Positions 7,767-17,188 of a stretch of 33,151 nt of DNA are shown here, one piece after another. Every line of letters begins with the position of its first letter. Positions within the stretch are counted from its first letter, which is position 1. The stretch spans positions 1-33,151 of the forward strand of contig JADFPO010000010.1 of assembly GCA_022562295.1 (NCBI GenBank), written 5' to 3'. The stretch is from Gemmatimonadota bacterium. GTDB lineage: Bacteria > Gemmatimonadota > Gemmatimonadetes > Gemmatimonadales > GWC2-71-9. Under the pieces are notes generated by a model. That model did not search any database. It was not told the origin of the DNA and saw only the letters and a program-made list of their open reading frames with translations. Made by a program: the position numbers and the translations under genes.

Positions 7767-8453
7767 CTACTCGGCGTCCTCTTTCGGTAACAGGATCTTC
7801 CCCCACAGGAGTGCCGCCACGGCACCGCCGAGCAACGGTCCTATCCAGTACACTCCCTGGGCCACCCACTCCCAGGCGATAACGGCAGGGCCGAAAGCGC
7901 GCGCCGGGTTCATGGCGGCGCCGGTGAGCGGACCACCAACCAAAATGTCGAAGAGCAGTACCAGCCCGATGCCGAAGCCACCGATTCCGGACGGAGCCTC
8001 CGACGACACGGCGGTGCCGAACACCGCAGACACGAGGAAGAACGTGAGCACGGCTTCGATGACGATCGCTTGGACGAAGCTGACGTCCCCGGCAATCCTC
8101 GGTGTGCCGTAGCCGGTGACTTCGCCCGCGACCGCCGGGAAGAGCGACTTCACGAGGAAAGCTCCGGCTACGGCGGCAACCAACTGGACAGCTACGTACA
8201 GCCCGGCATCCTTTGCCTCGATCTTGTTCGCGAGCCAGAGTCCGAACGTCACCGCCGGATTGAAATGCGCCCCGGAGATGCGCATCAACGCCGTCACCAT
8301 CACGGAAAGCACCACCGCGTGCGCGAGGGCGATGCCGGGCAGCCCGAGCGCATTGCCCTTGGCGAAGTCGACAACGACCGCGCCCGCACCGATGAAGACG
8401 AATGCGAACGTGCCGACGAACTCGGCGGTCAGCGGACGGAGCTTGCCTCCCAT
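7767..8453 (-). CDS. Aquaporin / MIP family channel
   Basis: Two NPA boxes (SGAHFNPAVTFG and GAAMNPARAFGPA), six TM segments. Confidence 0.93.
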   Translation of the reverse strand: MGGKLRPLTAEFVGTFAFVFIGAGAVVVDFAKGNALGLPGIALAHAVVLSVMVTALMRISGAHFNPAVTFGLWLANKIEAKDAGLYVAVQLVAAVAGAFLVKSLFPAVAGEVTGYGTPRIAGDVSFVQAIVIEAVLTFFLVSAVFGTAVSSEAPSGIGGFGIGLVLLFDILVGGPLTGAAMNPARAFGPAVIAWEWVAQGVYWIGPLLGGAVAALLWGKILLPKEDAE

Positions 8454-8491
8454 GAATGTCTCCCTTGAAGTGTTCGCGCTTCCTAGCCCGG

Positions 8492-8974
8492 CTACACCGT
8501 CGTCGTGTAGCGGCCGCGGTAATGTATCAGCGGCGGTCGCTGGAAAGACTCCCCACCCGTCACCCTACCGAAGAAAACCGTATGATCGCCCGCTTCGAAA
8601 CTCCCCCACGGCGCGCAGACGATGTGAGCCACGGCCCCGTCCACGAGCGGCAAGCCTGCTTCTCCGAGCCGGAATGCCACGGTTGCAAAAGGATCCTCGC
8701 TGTCGGCCGCAAACGTCAGCGAGATGGCCTCCTGGTCCGCCGCCAAGACATTGAGGACAAAGCCGACTTCCGAGCCCAGCGCGGCATGGAAGTTGGCTTC
8801 CCGATTCACGCAGATCAATAGAAGCGGCGGCTCCAACGAAACGGCGGAGACAGCGCTCGCGGTCATGCCGCAGGCGCGACCTTCGGCGTCGAGGGTCGTC
8901 GCGAGCGTGACGCCGGTCGTGAAGCATCCCAACAAAGATCGATAGAGGTTGAGATTGGCGTGTTCGTCCACCAT
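8492..8974 (-). CDS. Flavin reductase-like domain protein (FMN-binding split barrel)
   Basis: MVDEHANLNLYRSLLGCFTTGVTLATTLDAEGRACGMTASAVSAVSLEPPLLLICVNREANFH...FVLNVLAADQEAIS is typical. Start 8974 or 8986. Confidence 0.88.
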   Translation of the reverse strand: MVDEHANLNLYRSLLGCFTTGVTLATTLDAEGRACGMTASAVSAVSLEPPLLLICVNREANFHAALGSEVGFVLNVLAADQEAISLTFAADSEDPFATVAFRLGEAGLPLVDGAVAHIVCAPWGSFEAGDHTVFFGRVTGGESFQRPPLIHYRGRYTTTV

Positions 8975-9016
8975 CGCACCTCGCAAGTGAAGTGACCGTC
9001 TCGGACTTGGGCCTTG

Positions 9017-9793
9017 CTAACCCATCGTCCAGAGCAGGGAGAGGGCCAATCCGGTGGCCGCACCCACGCCCGTGCCGGAGAGGTTCACGACATCGTTTGT
9101 GCACCAGGCGACCCCGCGGACCGACGGCGGGCGGCCACCGTCGGCGCGTCCATCCGAGAGGGAGTCGATCCGTTCCGCCGGCTCGGACGTCCCCTGAACG
9201 GTGGCCCCCAGTATAGAGTCGACCGTCAACCCCAAGCACCCGCCCAGCAGCCCAGCCAGCGCGGCGGGCGGTGGCGCCACGGCCCAGGTTGCCAACGCCA
9301 TGAGCGCAGCGCCCGCAACGCCGCCTGCCGTTCCGAGCCACGTGACACCGCCCGAGGTACCACGCTGAACCACTACCCCGGACGTGATGAGGCGGGGGGC
9401 GCGGGGGGCACGCGCTCCAATCTCGGTGGCCCACGTGTCCGCCTGCGCAGCACCGAGGGCTCCCGCCATGACCGACCAGCCGATCACAGGCGCTGCGTGG
9501 ATCGCGATCGCTCCGGCCGCGGCCCACGTTCCATTGGCGGCGACCTGGACACCGTCGCGGCGACTCCCCTTCGCGTCGATCGAGTGGAGACCGTCGCGTT
9601 CAGACCATCGGGTGAGAAGGCTGCCTGAAACGAAGAACAGCCCCATGAGCACCCCGCCACGCATCCCGGCTCCCTCGAGCACGGCTGCTCCCACCAACGA
9701 CGCCAACAGCACTCCCCAGGGCGTGAGCCACCCGAGGCGGCCGCCCGCCGCCGCGATAACGCCGGCCAACAAAACGGCCGATAGCAAGCTCAT
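9017..9793 (-). CDS. DUF92 family integral membrane protein (VTE6/phytyl-phosphate-kinase-like family)
   Basis: Multi-TM; RRDGVQVAANG, AAQADTWATEIG, GTSGGVTWLGTAGG motifs. Confidence 0.85.
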   Translation of the reverse strand: MSLLSAVLLAGVIAAAGGRLGWLTPWGVLLASLVGAAVLEGAGMRGGVLMGLFFVSGSLLTRWSERDGLHSIDAKGSRRDGVQVAANGTWAAAGAIAIHAAPVIGWSVMAGALGAAQADTWATEIGARAPRAPRLITSGVVVQRGTSGGVTWLGTAGGVAGAALMALATWAVAPPPAALAGLLGGCLGLTVDSILGATVQGTSEPAERIDSLSDGRADGGRPPSVRGVAWCTNDVVNLSGTGVGAATGLALSLLWTMG

Positions 9794-10053
9794 TCGTCGT
9801 GCGCCGCGCTGCTGATGTCGAGTTGGCCCAAAATGCGTTGCTTGAGGTCTGCGGGCGCTTCGGTTGACCTAGCTCGAAGGGCAACGAATCGCTTGAAAGC
9901 CTCCTCGAACTCGAAGACCGCCATGCAGTCGGCACAGTCCTCTAGGTGCTGACGCACGGCGGCTTCGACATCCGGCGTCAACTCATTGTCGAGCAACTCG
10001 TGAAACCGCCGAGCCGCTTCTTGGCAATCGAGTGTTGGCCTCTTGGAGTTCAT
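9790..10053 (-). CDS. Anti-sigma factor with zinc-finger (ZAS/zf-HC2) domain
   Basis: MNSKRPTLDCQEAARRFHELLDNELTPDVEAAVRQHLEDCADC...; HxxxCxxC. Overlaps the upstream ECF sigma gene. Confidence 0.85.
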   Translation of the reverse strand: MNSKRPTLDCQEAARRFHELLDNELTPDVEAAVRQHLEDCADCMAVFEFEEAFKRFVALRARSTEAPADLKQRILGQLDISSAAHDE

Positions 10054-10616
10054 CGCACGCTGCGCTTGATGTATCCCGCTTCGACGGCGTACTCGTATAG
10101 CTCGCGCTGTAACGCCTGCCGGGCGCGGAAAAGACGGGATTTTACGGTGCCCACGGGAACATTCACGACTTCGGCAATTTCGGCGTAACTCAAATCGGCC
10201 ATGTCGCTCAACACCAGACACTCTCTGAATTCCTCCGGGAGGGAGTCGATGGCGCGGAGCACTTCCTCATCAACGATCTGATCGAAGAATCGGCCTTCTG
10301 GATCGACCTCCTGAACCTCGTGGAAGACCGTAAATTTTTCATACTCGGTGACGTCCACGGTGTTGCCGCGTTGTTTGTCACGCCGATACTGGTTGATGAA
10401 TGTGTGTCGCAATATGGTGAGAAGCCACGCGCGGACGTTGGTGCCCCGCTGGTACTGGTGCCAGGCGCCGTACGCCTTGAGCATGGTGTCCTGAGCGAGG
10501 TCTTCGGCCTGCGTCTGGTCGCCGGCCAAGCGCAACGCAACTCGGTACACCGTATCGAGATGCGGTACAGCTTCTTTTTCGAACGCGCGTCGCTTTTCGT
10601 CGGCGCCTGGGTCCAT
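10050..10616 (-). CDS. ECF-family RNA polymerase sigma factor
   Basis: Sigma2 (DLAQDTMLKAYGAWHQYQRGTNVRAWLLTILRHTFINQYRR) and sigma4 (LPEEFRECLVLSDMADLSYAEIAEVVNVPVGTVKSRLFRARQAL). Confidence 0.95.
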   Translation of the reverse strand: MDPGADEKRRAFEKEAVPHLDTVYRVALRLAGDQTQAEDLAQDTMLKAYGAWHQYQRGTNVRAWLLTILRHTFINQYRRDKQRGNTVDVTEYEKFTVFHEVQEVDPEGRFFDQIVDEEVLRAIDSLPEEFRECLVLSDMADLSYAEIAEVVNVPVGTVKSRLFRARQALQRELYEYAVEAGYIKRSVR

Positions 10617-10762
10617 CGACAGAAACCCCGGATGCTCAAACAGTAGACATTGAAAGCCGGTTCAACCGCGTGTACAATCGCCTGCGGCTTGGCGCGGCGC
10701 AATGGCCTCGTAGCCGCGTTAGTACCCTGGGCCACCGTCGTTAGCTTTCCGGACGGCGCAGC

Positions 10763-11407
10763 GTGCGCCACGCAGAACCGCAACCCTATCGCCCCAGGTC
10801 TCGCTTGCATCCTGTTATCGCCATTTCGGTCCTTGAGGCGGTTCGGTCTCACGACGGCAAGGCGCAAGGGTCGTCGCCCGACGAAGAGACGGGTAGTGAG
10901 GCAATCAAGCTGGGCCGTACTCGGAGCGTCGCAGCCCAAATCGAGCGATACACCGCCATGGTCAAGAGCGGCGGTGACGTCGAGGCCCAAGAAATCGCGG
11001 CGCTGTTTACGCTCGTGGCGAGACGGCCGGATGCCGATCTCTTGTTCACCGACGCCGGCCGGCGCGCAGGCCGTCACGCCGCGAACCTCACACCACGCCT
11101 TCTGAAGCTGGCCCATGCCGGTTTGCCGGCCCACCTGCGCAACCGGTTGGGACGACGCTTGGTTCGACGCGCAGCGGCGAGGGTATTTGACATCGAGGTA
11201 ACTGCGGACTGCACCTCGGCAGCCGCTGGCAGCGAGTGTCCGGCGTCTCTGTCGCCAGGTGGGCAGGCATGTGGAGTGTACGGTTCCGGACTCGCCGAGT
11301 TGCTGCGTGGATTTACCCCCTTTGACGGCGCGTGCTTTCTCACCCAATGCCGAGCGCGCGGAAGCGATTGCTGTCGATGGAGCACCCAACACGAGCACGA
11401 GGATTGA
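10763..11407 (+). CDS. V4R-like (4-vinyl reductase-type) Cys-rich protein; start uncertain
   Basis: Helical N-terminal region, LLFTDAGRRAGRHAA, C-terminal CPASLSPGGQACGVYGSGLAELLRGFTPFDGACFLTQCRARGSDCCRW resembling a V4R Cys/His tail. Confidence 0.55.
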   Translation: MRHAEPQPYRPRSRLHPVIAISVLEAVRSHDGKAQGSSPDEETGSEAIKLGRTRSVAAQIERYTAMVKSGGDVEAQEIAALFTLVARRPDADLLFTDAGRRAGRHAANLTPRLLKLAHAGLPAHLRNRLGRRLVRRAAARVFDIEVTADCTSAAAGSECPASLSPGGQACGVYGSGLAELLRGFTPFDGACFLTQCRARGSDCCRWSTQHEHED

Positions 11408-11409
11408 CC

Positions 11410-12585
11410 ATGACACTGTTTCCAGGCATCGATCTAAGTGCCATTGGCCCGGCTTGTTCCTCGAGCGGAGCGGACGGCTGGCTTCTGTATGATTTCCGCG
11501 GCCTCAACCCTGTCGCGAAGCGAGTGGTTGGAGCCCATGGCATGGGCACGAGGAGATTGTTTATCTGGCTCCCCGTCGACGGCCAACCGGTGGCGATCGC
11601 ACACCGCATCGAGTTGCAGGGTATCGAGGGATTCCCCGGCGAAATCCGCCCGTACGCGACGTGGAGGGAGCTTCACGAGTTGCTGGGTCAGGTGGTGTCC
11701 GGCCGAACGGTGGCCATGGAGGTATCTCCTGACGACGCCGTCCCCTACCTGGATCGGGTGCCAGCCGGTGTCGTGGAGTTGATCAAAAGGCTCGGGGGCG
11801 CCGTCGTGCCGTCGTCGGGGCTCGTATCCCGATTCGCGGCCACCTGGTCGAGCGACGAATTGGAGGATCACCGAGCTGCAGCCGAGACGATAGCGGAGAT
11901 CGCACGGCAAACGATCCGGCAGGTCGTGGGACAGGTCGGTGCCGCCCGCGAGGCTTCCGTCCAACGAAAGGTTCTCGACGCAATGGACCGAGCCGGGCTT
12001 ACGACGGACCACCCGCCCATCGTTGCTTTTGGAGCCAATGCCGCAAATCCGCATTACGAGCCGCGGGAGGGCGCGGATGCGGAGCTGAAACAGGACGACG
12101 TCGTGTTGCTCGATCTGTGGGGTGGGAAGACGATGCATGCGGTTTTCGCGGATCAGACATGGATGGGGTTCGCAGGCTCTACGCCGCCCGATGAAGTCAT
12201 GCGTGTCTGGACTACGACGAGGGACGCACGAGACGCCGTGGTGCGGCACTTGGAGGAGGCGGCTGCCCACCACCGCACGATCGTCGGAGCCGATCTGGAC
12301 GATGTGGCGCGTCGTCACATCGCGGACGCAGGATACGGTGATGCGTTCGTACACCGTACCGGACACTCCATCGACTGCGAGCTACACGGTTCCGGGCCGA
12401 ACCTGGACAACTTCGAGACCAACGACCAGCGCGAACTGATACCGGGGATTGGCTTCTCGGTAGAGCCGGGAATCTACCTCGAGGGCCGTTTCGGCGTTCG
12501 CAGCGAGATCAACGTGTTTCTACACGAAGACCGGCCGGAGGTCACGCCCGCCAATCCGCAGCAGGACATGATCCTAGCTGGCTGA
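11410..12585 (+). CDS. M24 family Xaa-Pro aminopeptidase-like metallopeptidase
   Basis: M24 ligand set visible: LLDLWGG (D), FADQTW (D), RTGHSIDCELHG (H), SVEPGIYLEG (E), RSEINVFL (E). Confidence 0.9.
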   Translation: MTLFPGIDLSAIGPACSSSGADGWLLYDFRGLNPVAKRVVGAHGMGTRRLFIWLPVDGQPVAIAHRIELQGIEGFPGEIRPYATWRELHELLGQVVSGRTVAMEVSPDDAVPYLDRVPAGVVELIKRLGGAVVPSSGLVSRFAATWSSDELEDHRAAAETIAEIARQTIRQVVGQVGAAREASVQRKVLDAMDRAGLTTDHPPIVAFGANAANPHYEPREGADAELKQDDVVLLDLWGGKTMHAVFADQTWMGFAGSTPPDEVMRVWTTTRDARDAVVRHLEEAAAHHRTIVGADLDDVARRHIADAGYGDAFVHRTGHSIDCELHGSGPNLDNFETNDQRELIPGIGFSVEPGIYLEGRFGVRSEINVFLHEDRPEVTPANPQQDMILAG

Positions 12586-13545
12586 CTGGACCACCGGTCT
12601 CGGTGAAGGCGGAATGGCCAGCCCACGGGATTCTGCGGACGCTGGTCCCCGCGGCCGCGCCACCCACGCGAGCACCACCGTCGCAACCCATACCGCGGTG
12701 CCGGCGGCGACGTGTGTTGCGCGCCAATGGGGCTGGAGCACACTCAGCATCATGGCGGCGGCAACGGCTACCTGGAGTGCGGCAATCCCGAGCGTGGCGA
12801 CGGCGGCACGGCGTACTGCGGTCGGGGCGGTGGCGCCGCGCCGCACAGCCGCGATCACGAGCCCGATCAGCTGCGCCACCAGAGCGTATGCCACCAGGCG
12901 GTGAACCCAGTGGAGGTGCGCCAATCCCCCCCCCCGATTCGACTGGCTCGGCCACACCTCTCCGCTGCAGAGTGGGAATCCCAGACACGCCGAGGCCGCG
13001 CCCAGATTCGCCGTGAGGCCTCCCAGGAGTACTGCGACGGCCGCCATCACCAGCGCCGTCAGGGCCCCGCGCCAATACCGTCCATCGTGCTGCGCAGCGG
13101 CCGTGGAGTTCGCGCGCAAGCCCGCGACGATCAGGGCGGCAACCATGGCCATGGCGGTGGCCAGATGGAGTACCACCACGGTCGGTGGCAGCTCCAACCA
13201 CACCGTTACGGCGCCCAGCAACACCTGGATAACCAGCAAACCACCGGCCCACAGCGCGGGCTTGAGAGGACCGTCTCTCCCGGCGACTCCAGGCGTGGCG
13301 CGGCGCGACAGCGTGAGGGCCGCGAGACCGACCACGAGGACGCTCACGCCCAACGCAACGAGCCGGTGGCTCCATTCGATGAACGTTGCCGTGTCGCTGA
13401 GGGATGGAATCAACCGGCCGTTGCAAAGCGGCCAATCGTCTCCACAACCCATCCCGGAACCGGTGATGCGCACGACCCCACCGAGTACGATGAGCAGGTA
13501 TGTTGCGGCGCTGGCGACGAACGCGAGAATCCGGATTGGTTGCAT
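12574..13545 (-). CDS. ctaA: Heme A synthase (COX15/CtaA family)
   Basis: VVLGGVVRITGSGMGCGDDWPLCNGRLIPSL...FIEWSHRLVA...HLATAM...HWVHRLVAY, conserved His and Cys. Confidence 0.92.
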   Translation of the reverse strand: MQPIRILAFVASAATYLLIVLGGVVRITGSGMGCGDDWPLCNGRLIPSLSDTATFIEWSHRLVALGVSVLVVGLAALTLSRRATPGVAGRDGPLKPALWAGGLLVIQVLLGAVTVWLELPPTVVVLHLATAMAMVAALIVAGLRANSTAAAQHDGRYWRGALTALVMAAVAVLLGGLTANLGAASACLGFPLCSGEVWPSQSNRGGGLAHLHWVHRLVAYALVAQLIGLVIAAVRRGATAPTAVRRAAVATLGIAALQVAVAAAMMLSVLQPHWRATHVAAGTAVWVATVVLAWVARPRGPASAESRGLAIPPSPRPVVQSAS

Positions 13546-13600
13546 AGTTAAGGATCACAAGGCCGCACGACGGTAGCAACCCGAGTAACCCGTGCGCCTG

Positions 13601-13629
13601 CTGACGGCTTTCAATCGAGCCCCTATCTT
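13601..13629 (+). promoter_or_regulatory. Candidate sigma70-type promoter of nadC
   Basis: -35 CTGACG (13601-13606), 17-nt spacer, -10 TATCTT (13624-13629), about 40 nt upstream of the ATG. Confidence 0.4.
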
Positions 13630-13668
13630 TACGGCTCGTGAACCGTCGCTTCTGGAGGTCGGAGACGA

Positions 13669-14532
13669 ATGTCGACGCCCGATTGGACTCGTCACGCGGC
13701 ACGGGCCCTCACCGAGGATCGCGCCACGCACGACATCACGACGGCACTGCTTGGTGCGGGCCGGGAGCAGCCGGCGGTCGGTCGCATTCGGGCGGAGTGC
13801 GATTTCGTGGTGGCCGGCTTGCCCTTGGTAGACGCGGTGTTCCGCGAGTTGGAGCCCTCGGTGGCCGTCGAGCGGCTCGTGGACGAGGGTTCGTCTGTCG
13901 AGGCCGGCGAGGTGCTGGCGGTAGTTCGAGGATCGGCGGCGACGCTGTTGGCGGGCGAGCGGGTTGCGCTGAATTATCTGCAGCGGCTCTGCGGAGTCGC
14001 GACTGTCACCCGCCGCGCCGTGAACGCCATCGCTGGCACCACGAGTGTCATCACCGACACGCGGAAGACGACACCCGGCCTCCGCGAATTAGAAAAGTAC
14101 GCGGTCCGCATCGGTGGCGGCGAGAATCACCGCGCCTCATTGGCGGACGCCGTGCTGTGGAAGGACAATCACTGGGAGTTGCTGCGATCGTTGGGAGGCG
14201 ACTTGGGAACCGCACTCCGCCATGCGCCTGACGGTGTGGCGGTGTGTGTCGAGGTGGAGAGTGGCGAGCAACTCGACATCGCGTTGGCGGCAGGCGTCAA
14301 GTGGATTCTCGCGGACAACCAGTCCCCCGATGTGATCCGCGAGTGGGTGACCCGGTGCGGACCGGACGTGACGCTCGAAGCATCGGGCGGTATCACGCCG
14401 GAAACCGCCGTCGATTACGCCAACGCGGGGGCCCGTCGGATCTCGATGGGGGTGCTCACGTATGCGCCTGATCCGGCCCCGGTCAGTTTCGAAATCGGTC
14501 GTCCGGAATCAACCGGAGAGCATCGCGGCTGA
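13669..14532 (+). CDS. nadC: Nicotinate-nucleotide pyrophosphorylase (quinolinate phosphoribosyltransferase)
   Basis: EDRATHDITTALL, GERVALNYLQRLCGVATVTR, DTRKTTPGLRELEKYAVRIGGGENHR, VEVESGEQLDIAL, EASGGITPETAVDYANAGARRISMGVLT. Confidence 0.97.
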   Translation: MSTPDWTRHAARALTEDRATHDITTALLGAGREQPAVGRIRAECDFVVAGLPLVDAVFRELEPSVAVERLVDEGSSVEAGEVLAVVRGSAATLLAGERVALNYLQRLCGVATVTRRAVNAIAGTTSVITDTRKTTPGLRELEKYAVRIGGGENHRASLADAVLWKDNHWELLRSLGGDLGTALRHAPDGVAVCVEVESGEQLDIALAAGVKWILADNQSPDVIREWVTRCGPDVTLEASGGITPETAVDYANAGARRISMGVLTYAPDPAPVSFEIGRPESTGEHRG

Positions 14533-14549
14533 CCGACTTCACGCGCCGG

Positions 14550-15635
14550 TCAAGTCCTGACCCTTACCATCATTACGATGCCCGCCACCGCGAATATGAT
14601 GTTGGGCAGCCATGCTGCGAGCAGTGGAGGTAACAGGCCGCTGGATCCGATTCCCTGAGAAAGCTGCACCATCAAGAGAAATACGATCGTCGTCCCGAGC
14701 CCGATACCGATACCAAGGGCGCCACTAGTTCTCGGTGCAGAGACCGCGAGCGGCGCGCTGAATATGGCGACGACGAGGCAGGTAAAGGGTATCGCGATTT
14801 TGAGTTCCTGGGCGACGCGCAGGCGGCGGCCGTCGCCGCCAGACCGCTCCAGTGCGTCGATGTAGGAGCCCAGCTCTTCATACACCATCTCCTCCGGACG
14901 TTTGGGTTCGGAGAGGAGTGCCGACGGGGTTTCCGTGAAGTTTCGCATGTGAATCGAGTCGAACTCGAAGGCCAACTCGGAAGCCGAACCCGTAAGTATG
15001 CGCAGCCGTCCGTTCGTCATGGTCCATCGTGAAACCGAGTCGTCATACGTGCCGCGCGGGCTCTGCACTACGAGGGTCGGGTACTCGCCTCCTGTGCCCT
15101 TCCGTTCCATCTGCACGTTTCGCAGCAGACGTTGGCCCTCGTCCAGCGACCCGATGACGTACACCCAGCCCTCCTCAGCGCGATACACGAAGTTGAAGCG
15201 CCTCGAATCGGTGCGACGCTCACGCTCCCCGAGCAGTTCCGTTTGCTTGGTCGTTGCCGCGGGAGCGACTTCGCCCACGACCATGGCAAGTCCGGTCGCA
15301 ACCGCGGCTGCCAAGAGTATTGGTGTTACGAGCCGATGAAAGCTGGTACCGCACGCCTTGGCCGCAGCCAGTTCGAGATGCCTGCTGAACGCGCCCATTG
15401 TGAAGGCTGTGGCAAACAGCACCGCCGCCGGAAGAACGACGCGTAACGTCTCGGGAAAGCCGTAAACGTAGCTGAGCGCGATGTCGGCCGGGGGAATTCC
15501 CTGCGCCAGATAATCGTCGATCTTCTCGCTGATGTCGATGATGATGACGAAAAGAGGGAATCCGATGGCGGTCGCCGCGAAGATCTTGACCCACTCCCAC
15601 GCGAGATAGCGATCGAGAATGCCGCCCGGCTTCAT
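14550..15635 (-). CDS. lptG: LptF/LptG family LPS export permease (LptG-like)
   Basis: YjgP/YjgQ fold: GILDRYLAWEWVKIFAATAIGFPLFVIIIDISEKIDDYL..., C-terminal TM block; follows lptF with a 4-nt overlap. Confidence 0.88.
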   Translation of the reverse strand: MKPGGILDRYLAWEWVKIFAATAIGFPLFVIIIDISEKIDDYLAQGIPPADIALSYVYGFPETLRVVLPAAVLFATAFTMGAFSRHLELAAAKACGTSFHRLVTPILLAAAVATGLAMVVGEVAPAATTKQTELLGERERRTDSRRFNFVYRAEEGWVYVIGSLDEGQRLLRNVQMERKGTGGEYPTLVVQSPRGTYDDSVSRWTMTNGRLRILTGSASELAFEFDSIHMRNFTETPSALLSEPKRPEEMVYEELGSYIDALERSGGDGRRLRVAQELKIAIPFTCLVVAIFSAPLAVSAPRTSGALGIGIGLGTTIVFLLMVQLSQGIGSSGLLPPLLAAWLPNIIFAVAGIVMMVRVRT

Positions 15636-17149
15636 CCGGACGGCAACGGGGACCTGGACGTACTAACGGCTCTTGGGACCTTTGGTGTGCTGCCGAACCA
15701 GCTTGTCCAGCGCCGACTCCGTTGGGTTGCGCGGGTGCGAACATGGTACAGCCCCAGAAGGCCGATGGCGGTGAACACGAAATTGGGAGTCCACATGGCC
15801 CAAAAAGGACTCACAATGAGTTGGTTGCCGAGTGACTCGCCGCCGATTAACCCGACGTAGTAGATCGCAAACGCTCCAAGGCTCACGCTGATCACCAGGC
15901 CGATTCCCGCGCGCGGAAACAGAATAGCGATGGGTAACGCCACGATCACGAACACAATGGATGCGGCGGCGATCGCGTATTTCTTGTGGACTTCCACCAG
16001 ATAATTTGCGGCCCGTATCTCCGCGCTGCGCGCCCGATCGCGTAGGACCTTGGCCGCCGCGATTCGCGGAGGCGCCGCTCCTGTGGCGTAGGCTACGCGC
16101 CCAGGCTCGTTGAGGTGTTCGAACACCGCTTCCGTCCGGGGGTTTTGGGTTCGGCCGGTCTGGGCTTCGGCGGCGGGCACGAGCCAGTTCGCCATACTTC
16201 GCAGTGCTCGGCAATACCATTGACCTTGCAGGGCCGGCCCTACGGTGTCGACGGGCACCGACGCCAGACCCACCAGGCCGCGCAGACTGTTCAACTCGAT
16301 ACCGGCGGCTCGCCGCTCGGCGAAGTCTTGTTGCGTTCGGGCCGCGACAATCACCGAATCCATTTCGCAGACTCGCATCTCACGGTCGCCCTTGAACTGG
16401 TCGTTCACGCTTCGGCTGAAGTTGCCCCCGATACCCTCGACGCGGATCACTTTTTGGCGGAAATTCATTACCTGGAACTGCCGGCGATCGGTGCGGCTCG
16501 ACTCATGCATCATGCCGTCATACAGTGTGAGGTACAGGTCCGTTTGGGCGGAGTCGAAGGCCAGCCAGCCGCTGTCGGCGTAGATTGTGCGTCTTCTCGT
16601 TTGATTCGTAAGGTCGTAGATCGTAACATCCCGGAGAGCGTATGTGGCTTGGTCGATTTGGTTCGCTCGAAGGAAGAAGCGGTTCCGCTGCACCTCATTG
16701 ATGACCTGCTCTTCCAGAGCGAAGGTCGGCTTGGTGCGGTTGATGTCCGTTAATAGCGTGCGAAGGCGGTGATTCGACCGGGGAAGCACCTGGTCGCTGA
16801 ACAGGAACGCCACTGCCGTCATCACGAGCCCGGCCCCGAGCAACGGGCGCGCGAGCCGGCCCAAGGAAACACCTCCTGCTTGGAGCGCGGTGATTTCGTT
16901 CTCCGCCGCAAGCCGGCTCACGGCGTACAACACGGTGACCAGCACAGCCATGGGAAGGGTCATGGCAACTAGGAACGGCACCGACAGGGCGAAGACCTCG
17001 ACGATGACCATGACAGGCAGTCCCTTGCCCAGGAGATCAGGGAGACGCTTCGCAATCTGGTTCAACAGCAGAATGCTGGTGCACGCCGACATCGCGAACA
17101 CGAAAGGAACGAGGTGCAACTTGAGCAGATACTTGCTGATTATTGACAC
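15632..17149 (-). CDS. lptF: LptF/LptG family LPS export permease (LptF-like)
   Basis: MSIISKYLLKLHLVPFVFAMSACTSILLLNQIAKRLPDLLGKGLP..., ENEITALQAGGVSLGRLARPLLGAGL. GTG start at 17149. Confidence 0.88.
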   Translation of the reverse strand: MSIISKYLLKLHLVPFVFAMSACTSILLLNQIAKRLPDLLGKGLPVMVIVEVFALSVPFLVAMTLPMAVLVTVLYAVSRLAAENEITALQAGGVSLGRLARPLLGAGLVMTAVAFLFSDQVLPRSNHRLRTLLTDINRTKPTFALEEQVINEVQRNRFFLRANQIDQATYALRDVTIYDLTNQTRRRTIYADSGWLAFDSAQTDLYLTLYDGMMHESSRTDRRQFQVMNFRQKVIRVEGIGGNFSRSVNDQFKGDREMRVCEMDSVIVAARTQQDFAERRAAGIELNSLRGLVGLASVPVDTVGPALQGQWYCRALRSMANWLVPAAEAQTGRTQNPRTEAVFEHLNEPGRVAYATGAAPPRIAAAKVLRDRARSAEIRAANYLVEVHKKYAIAAASIVFVIVALPIAILFPRAGIGLVISVSLGAFAIYYVGLIGGESLGNQLIVSPFWAMWTPNFVFTAIGLLGLYHVRTRATQRSRRWTSWFGSTPKVPRAVSTSRSPLPSG

Positions 17150-17188
17150 TGTTGAGATCGTTTAACTACTGGTATTCCAAAGAGTTAG

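Noticed and set aside
10208-11416. 402-aa minus-strand ORF overlapping sigma factor and V4R-like gene
   Set aside because: Runs in the wrong frame across two better-supported genes; no recognisable motifs.
14530-14552. Bidirectional terminator between nadC and lptG (TGACCG...CGGTCA)
   Set aside because: Only a 6-bp stem with an 11-nt loop and no U-tract; too weak to call.
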